Origin: Miniphocaeibacter sp012841535
GTDB taxonomy: Bacteria; Bacillota; Clostridia; Tissierellales; Peptoniphilaceae
Assembly (NCBI RefSeq): GCF_049274025.1
Contig: NZ_JBASRV010000037.1
DNA: 19,828 nucleotides
Direction: 5' to 3' (one strand)
Shown one piece after another: positions 16,420 through 19,828 of the stretch. Position numbers and translations under genes: made by a program. How positions within the stretch are numbered: the stretch's first letter is position 1; the number at the start of each line of letters is the position of its first letter. A model generated the notes under the pieces. That model searched no databases. It worked only from the letters and a program-made list of their open reading frames with translations, and was not told where the DNA came from.

Positions 16420-16443
16420 TGAGTGATGCCGAAACATCACTCA
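16420..16443 (-). other. Stable hairpin between selenoprotein and transporter genes
   Basis: Perfect nine-base stem TGAGTGATG/CATCACTCA with a TTTCGG loop on the minus strand, containing a UUCG core. It begins six bases after the selenoprotein stop. No T-run follows (ATTTAACTATT), so it is a poor terminator. It may stabilise the 3' end of the reductase mRNA or reduce transcription into the transporter. Confidence 0.7.
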
Positions 16444-16449
16444 AAGTCA

Positions 16450-17742
16450 TTATTTAAACACAGTTACATCTGATACTTCTGTAGCTAAAGCCTCTAATGC
16501 TCTCTTAACCAATGTTCTTCTAATTCCATTCTCCTTGTCTCCTAATTCCGGATTACCAATAGGATATGGGATAGCTATTGTAGGTACTATTCTATTTGCC
16601 CCAACTGATTCGGAAATTGTAGTTATTGTAGCCATATGTACTATAGGAATTCCAAATCTTTCAATTTCCTTTACCATCGTTGCACCACAACGAGTACATG
16701 TACCTCAAGTAGAAGTCAATATAACTCCATCAACTCCGGCTTCTTTCAATTCAGCACCTATTTCTTTTCCAAATTTAATAGCATTTCCAACTGATGTTCC
16801 GGTTCCTGTAGTTGTATAGAAATATTCATAAACCTTTCCTATTTCACCATTTTTTTCAAATTCACGCATTATATCCAATGGTACTACCCTATCCGGATTT
16901 TCATTTGCATAAACAGGATCATAGCCACCATGGATTGTACAATATTCACCCTTCACTTCATCTTTGCCATCAATATTATATTTTCCCCATTTTTGAGCAG
17001 AAGCTGATTGTATTCTATCTGGATTTCCCAACGGTACTATACCACCTGATGTAACCATGGCAATAGTAGCATTTTTTAAATTTAATATAGCTTTAGCAGG
17101 TTCTACTTTATCAAATTCAGGCATAGGCAGTTCTGTCTCAAAACTTTCATTTCTTAAACGTTTCATAAGCATTTCAATTGCTCTTTCTGAGCCAATTTTA
17201 TCCACCAATACGGTAATACGTTTTCCCTGTGTAAAATATCCATCTCTAGTAGGTTTTAAATTCTCATTATTTACAATTTTCTTTACTATATTAGCCATTA
17301 TCGGTAAGGCTTTCTTCATATCAGCAGCAGAATTTCCGGTTTTAACTACATAAGCTATAGAACGACATTTCTCCAAACCCGGATTTTCTTCAAACATACC
17401 TGTTACTACTGGTATACCTATTTCATTGAATAATTCAGCCACTCCTGCACAGGCCATTCCATATCTACCAGCATTGAAAGCCGGACCGGCTACTACTAGA
17501 TCAGGTTTTAATCTTTCATTAATTGAAGTTAAAAATTCAATAGCCTTCTCTTTATTTTCATTAAAAAAATTATCCCCACATACTATAGTACCTATTAAAT
17601 CTATTTCACCTACTAATTCTGCAAATGCAAAGGCTGGCCCTATTTCTTTTTCATGAAACTCAGGAGAGATATTTGCCTTTTCTTCTCCACCGATTTGTCC
17701 AAAGAATTGATTTAAATAATACAATACTCTTTTTTTACTCAT
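16450..17742 (-). CDS. grdB: Component B gamma selenoprotein (GrdB/GrdF/GrdH type)
   Basis: Substrate-activating selenoprotein of the glycine/sarcosine/betaine reductase family; with the pyruvoyl-containing alpha/beta subunits it cleaves the C-N bond and passes a carboxymethyl group to the selenoprotein A selenocysteine. An in-frame TGA at 16707-16705 splits the frame. Read as selenocysteine 346 it joins a 345-residue part to an 84-residue part, giving 430 residues, the normal length for the family, and yields the motif U-G-T-C-T-R-C followed by GATMVKEIERFGIP, with U346, C349 and C352. The N-terminal YYLNQFFGQIGGEEKA and VAGPAFNAGRYGMACAG are typical. AGGAGG precedes the ATG by six bases. 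The symbol is used in the family sense: glycine, sarcosine and betaine subtypes cannot be separated here. Confidence 0.95.
16671..16696 (-). promoter_or_regulatory. SECIS element for the in-frame UGA
   Basis: Directly behind the UGA the mRNA reads through a perfect six-base stem TCGTTG/CAACGA (16693-16688 with 16682-16677) closed by the loop TGGTG (16687-16683). The stem can be extended by TAC/GTA across a two-base bulge. The loop begins 17 bases after the UGA and has a G in its first two positions, fitting the published general bacterial SECIS model. SelB would bind here to recruit Sec-tRNA. Confidence 0.8.
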
Positions 17743-17754
17743 TTCTTCCTCCTA

Positions 17755-19044
17755 TTAATATAATTCAACAGTTGCATTATGGTATCCTATTTCAGAAGTT
17801 GCACCTATTACCGCATTTAATTCACACTTCATAGTTCCATCTTCTGGATTATAGGCTCCAGCCCATCCGCCTGCCAAGTTTGCAATAGCTTCCGGATTAC
17901 CTAAAATTAGATCAGCCTTGTCTAATTCTATAACATGGGAAACATTACCTGTTGAAATTACAGCTACAGCTTCTTTAGCAGTATCTGTAAGAGGTTGACT
18001 CATACCATCCCATCCTGAACATTCATCGGTTATTAAAACTGTTTTAATTCCCATTTTTTCCAATCTAGAACAGATCATAACTAAGTCAGAATCAGGATTT
18101 CCATATCCTTCCTCAGATACAATAACACCCTCTGCTCCTAACATCTTACAGAGTTTTGCAGTATAATCACAGGAAACCAATTTACCATTTAAAGTTGTCA
18201 TTTCAGGAGTCATAACAACACCTAAAAAATTAATCTCTTTTCCATGTAATTTGTATAGCTCCCGTATAATATTGTTGTTCTGATGCTGATAAGTAGTTAT
18301 TTTATCACAAGCAGCTACACAATTTCCGCTAATAACAGCACCATCTAGCTCTTCATTAGGAGTAAGTAAAGTCGGTAAAATTTGCGCTGCATTTACTCCA
18401 TATATGTAGCTATCGTGAAGTAAACCTTGTGTAATTAGCATTTCCACATATACAACTTTAGGTAATTCAGGAAATTTTACTGTTTCTTTTGCATTATCTT
18501 CCATTTCGTATATTTCAATATCGTGAAATTCATCTATGTCCTTAGCTGCATAACCAATGTATTCAGATGCCTTTAGCCCTACTATTCGACATACTTCCTC
18601 ATGCTCATGAGGCGTTAACCCATCTACAACTGAAATATCAACAACTATGTTTAGAGTATTAGAAAATGGTGTCCATTTTGCTCCTTCTCCCCACATATCA
18701 ATAATACCTTCTTGAAAACCTACTATATCACCTATAGTTACAATAGCTGTTCCATCCAAAATATTTACGATTCCGTCTCCTAGTTGTGCCAATTCAGAAG
18801 TAACACCTGCAAATCCCTTTGCTCCTTTAACTTTATATCTTGGTTCAATTACATCTTTTACAGGAATAATCCTAATTTTTTCTCCCGGCTTAGCCAAATC
18901 TACCTTTATATCTTTAACATTTGTAATAGTTCTTAGCTCATTGATAAAACCCTCTTTATCAATAAATAATTTATCTTTCTCAACTCTTGTTCTATTGCCA
19001 AATTCAATATCGCTAATTTTAATTTTTCTTAATTCAAGTCTCAA
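17755..19044 (-). CDS. grdE: Component B alpha/beta pro-protein (GrdE/GrdG/GrdI type)
   Basis: Precursor of the two non-selenium subunits of the glycine/sarcosine/betaine reductase component B. It is cleaved at Asn-Cys so that the cysteine becomes a pyruvoyl group that forms a Schiff base with the amine substrate. The cleavage site is seen in SGNCVAACDK with Cys242 and Asn241, matching the position I recall for characterised GrdE. The protein has 429 residues, the usual size. The N-terminus LELRKIKISDIEFG and the DISVVDGLTPHEHEEVCR segment are typical. The start is TTG, with AAAGGA about nine bases upstream, 17 bases after grdX. The selenoprotein gene follows after 12 bases. Substrate subtype is not resolved. 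Confidence 0.93.
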   Translation of the reverse strand: MRLELRKIKISDIEFGNRTRVEKDKLFIDKEGFINELRTITNVKDIKVDLAKPGEKIRIIPVKDVIEPRYKVKGAKGFAGVTSELAQLGDGIVNILDGTAIVTIGDIVGFQEGIIDMWGEGAKWTPFSNTLNIVVDISVVDGLTPHEHEEVCRIVGLKASEYIGYAAKDIDEFHDIEIYEMEDNAKETVKFPELPKVVYVEMLITQGLLHDSYIYGVNAAQILPTLLTPNEELDGAVISGNCVAACDKITTYQHQNNNIIRELYKLHGKEINFLGVVMTPEMTTLNGKLVSCDYTAKLCKMLGAEGVIVSEEGYGNPDSDLVMICSRLEKMGIKTVLITDECSGWDGMSQPLTDTAKEAVAVISTGNVSHVIELDKADLILGNPEAIANLAGGWAGAYNPEDGTMKCELNAVIGATSEIGYHNATVELY

Positions 19045-19061
19045 CTAAATCATCCTTTCCA

Positions 19062-19433
19062 TTATAGTGACAATCTATCATATTCTTTAATTGCAGATGA
19101 TAGTAGTTCATAATCCAATAAGATATAATCCTCTACATTCCTATAATCAAATTCTCTTTTACCTAAGGATATTTCATATTTTAACAAACTGTTTTCAATA
19201 ATTTCTATAGAAGCTAAATGGATTTCTTCACATTGTTTTGATATTAAAACTGATTTTATCGGAGAATGTAACATCTTTAAACTAGCTCCTAAAGGGTAGG
19301 AAATAAGTTTGTGTCCTTTATGAACTAAATCTCTAATCTTATGTAGTAACACCAAACAATTATCACTGACAGGTATTACATCTTCAAAATCTGCTAAAAC
19401 CTTTTCATTATTGGAAACTATAATGTATTCCAT
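19062..19433 (-). CDS. grdX: GrdX family protein
   Basis: A small cytoplasmic protein of about 123 residues, found beside grd genes in Stickland-fermenting bacteria; its function is not established. The N-terminus EYIIVSNNEKVLADFEDV and the HKGHKLISYPLGASLKMLHSP block are typical of what I recall for GrdX. I place the start at 19433, four bases after AGGTGG; an in-frame ATG at 19472 would add 13 residues but lacks a site. It is the first gene of the reductase run, about 260 bases beyond the rRNA terminator. Confidence 0.85.
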   Translation of the reverse strand: MEYIIVSNNEKVLADFEDVIPVSDNCLVLLHKIRDLVHKGHKLISYPLGASLKMLHSPIKSVLISKQCEEIHLASIEIIENSLLKYEISLGKREFDYRNVEDYILLDYELLSSAIKEYDRLSL

Positions 19434-19515
19434 AATCCACCTACCTATTATGCATTTATTTAGATCATGCATTGTTTAATATTTAACATTTCCGAATAAA
19501 TTATGACCTTAAATA

Positions 19516-19531
19516 TAACAAACGTTTGTTA
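19516..19531. promoter_or_regulatory. Perfect 16-base palindrome upstream of grdX
   Basis: TAACAAACGTTTGTTA is completely self-complementary and lies about 83 bases before the grdX start. Its AAACGTTT core with central CG resembles LacI/CcpA-type operators, but the outer bases do not match the cre consensus. TATATT follows at once on the minus strand and could be a -10, which would put the palindrome in the spacer. The -35 for that arrangement (TTTTAT) is weak. The binding protein is unknown. Confidence 0.55.
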
Positions 19532-19547
19532 CTAATAAAAACGACTC

Positions 19548-19560
19548 AAATACTGTATTT
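19548..19560. promoter_or_regulatory. Second palindrome upstream of grdX
   Basis: AAATACTGTATTT, symmetrical except for its central base. Its centre is 30.5 bases, close to three helical turns, from the centre of the neighbouring 16-base palindrome. TATAGT just upstream with a weak TTATCG 17 bases before it could be a promoter. Possible second operator, of a different sequence. Confidence 0.35.
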
Positions 19561-19693
19561 AACTATAGTCTAATTCCCCACTGCCGATAAAACAAGTTAG
19601 TATTCCAACAATAATAAAATATATTAATATTATTAAAAAACCTTTAAAATAAAAAATATGAATTATTAACTTTTACTAGGGATAAATTCAAAC

Positions 19694-19730
19694 AAAAAAA
19701 TTCCCCATACGATTAAATCGTACAGGGAAT
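19694..19730 (-). terminator. Terminator of the rRNA operon
   Basis: Minus-strand stem ATTCCC...GGGAAT with an inner ACGATT/AATCGT stem (19699-19730), followed by seven Ts (19694-19700, partly paired). It lies a few bases beyond the 5S 3' end. Confidence 0.9.
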
Positions 19731-19735
19731 ATTGT

Positions 19736-19828
19736 TGGGCAAATACCTACTCTCCCATGACGTCTCCATCATAGTACCATCGGCGCTAAAAGGCTTAACT
19801 TCTGTGTTCGAGATGGGTACAGGTGTAT
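19736..19828 (-). rRNA. rrf: 5S ribosomal RNA, partial
   Basis: The minus strand reads CCATCTCGAACACAGAAGTT, then AAGC and later ATGGTACT and GGGAGAGTAGG, the conserved core and 3' domain of bacterial 5S rRNA. The 5' end is cut by the window edge; the 3' end is placed near 19736 from the terminator position and is uncertain by a few bases. The orientation implies that 23S and 16S genes lie beyond the window. Confidence 0.93.

Noticed and set aside
16450..16677. Separate 75-residue gene starting with ATG at 16677
   Set aside because: It is the C-terminal part of the selenoprotein downstream of the UGA; its ATG lies inside the SECIS stem, has no ribosome site, and the conserved CTRCGATMVKEIERFG block crosses it.
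3059..17834. Plus-strand open frames throughout (for example 7936-8313, 16535-16819, 17057-17353)
   Set aside because: All lie opposite well-supported minus-strand genes, lack recognisable domains and ribosome sites, and have the composition of antisense shadows.
19450..19472. ATGCAT-N11-ATGCAT repeat in the grdX leader as a regulatory hairpin
   Set aside because: The six-base arms are each palindromes, AT-rich and can arise by chance; the stem would be weak and no other signal supports it.
19560..19620. Sigma-54 (-24/-12) promoter for the grd genes
   Set aside because: No TGG-N9/10-GC match with proper spacing was found upstream of grdX, and no sigma-54 activator is encoded nearby.
1..19828. 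CRISPR array, tRNA genes or prophage genes
   Set aside because: No regularly spaced direct repeats, cloverleaf sequences or phage structural genes were seen on either strand.

Overview
The window is low-GC DNA with every recognisable gene on the minus strand. Its gene order (rho-rpmE-DUF1385-prmC-prfA; murB-PHP-rapZ-yvcK), a selenocysteine-containing glycine/sarcosine/betaine-type reductase, and SD-driven ATG/TTG starts point to an anaerobic amino-acid-fermenting Firmicute of the Clostridia/Tissierellia type. This assignment is inferred from gene content and composition; no marker gene is complete enough to name a genus.

Reading in the direction of transcription (high to low coordinates): the window opens inside a 5S rRNA gene (end of an rRNA operon) followed by its terminator. 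About 260 bases later comes a reductase module: grdX, the pro-protein of the component B alpha/beta subunits with its Asn241-Cys242 processing site, and the component B gamma selenoprotein. The selenoprotein is split by an in-frame UGA that has a good bacterial SECIS hairpin just behind it. A YkvI-type transporter and a Crp/Fnr-type regulator follow and end at a strong terminator. Two palindromes lie upstream of grdX. Genes for components A and C are not present, so this looks like a substrate-specific component B plus uptake and regulation; the substrate cannot be read from the sequence.

After a 600-base AT-rich gap with a clear promoter comes a phosphate transporter (pit) with its DUF47 partner and a transaldolase-like fructose-6-phosphate aldolase, closed by a terminator. 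Then follow glpX and rho (tightly coupled), rpmE with its own near-consensus promoter and terminator, a DUF1385/YqhQ membrane protein, prmC, two half-size CHR-family transporters and prfA, closed by a terminator. PrmC methylates the GGQ glutamine of release factors, so it shares an operon with its substrate.

The last block is folC, murB, a PHP-domain protein, rapZ and yvcK. yvcK is interrupted by a single -1 frameshift in a short A-run. Just beyond it the sequence has a long hairpin and an end resembling an ISL3-type inverted repeat where whiA would normally be expected.

No tRNA, CRISPR array, riboswitch or plus-strand gene was found.
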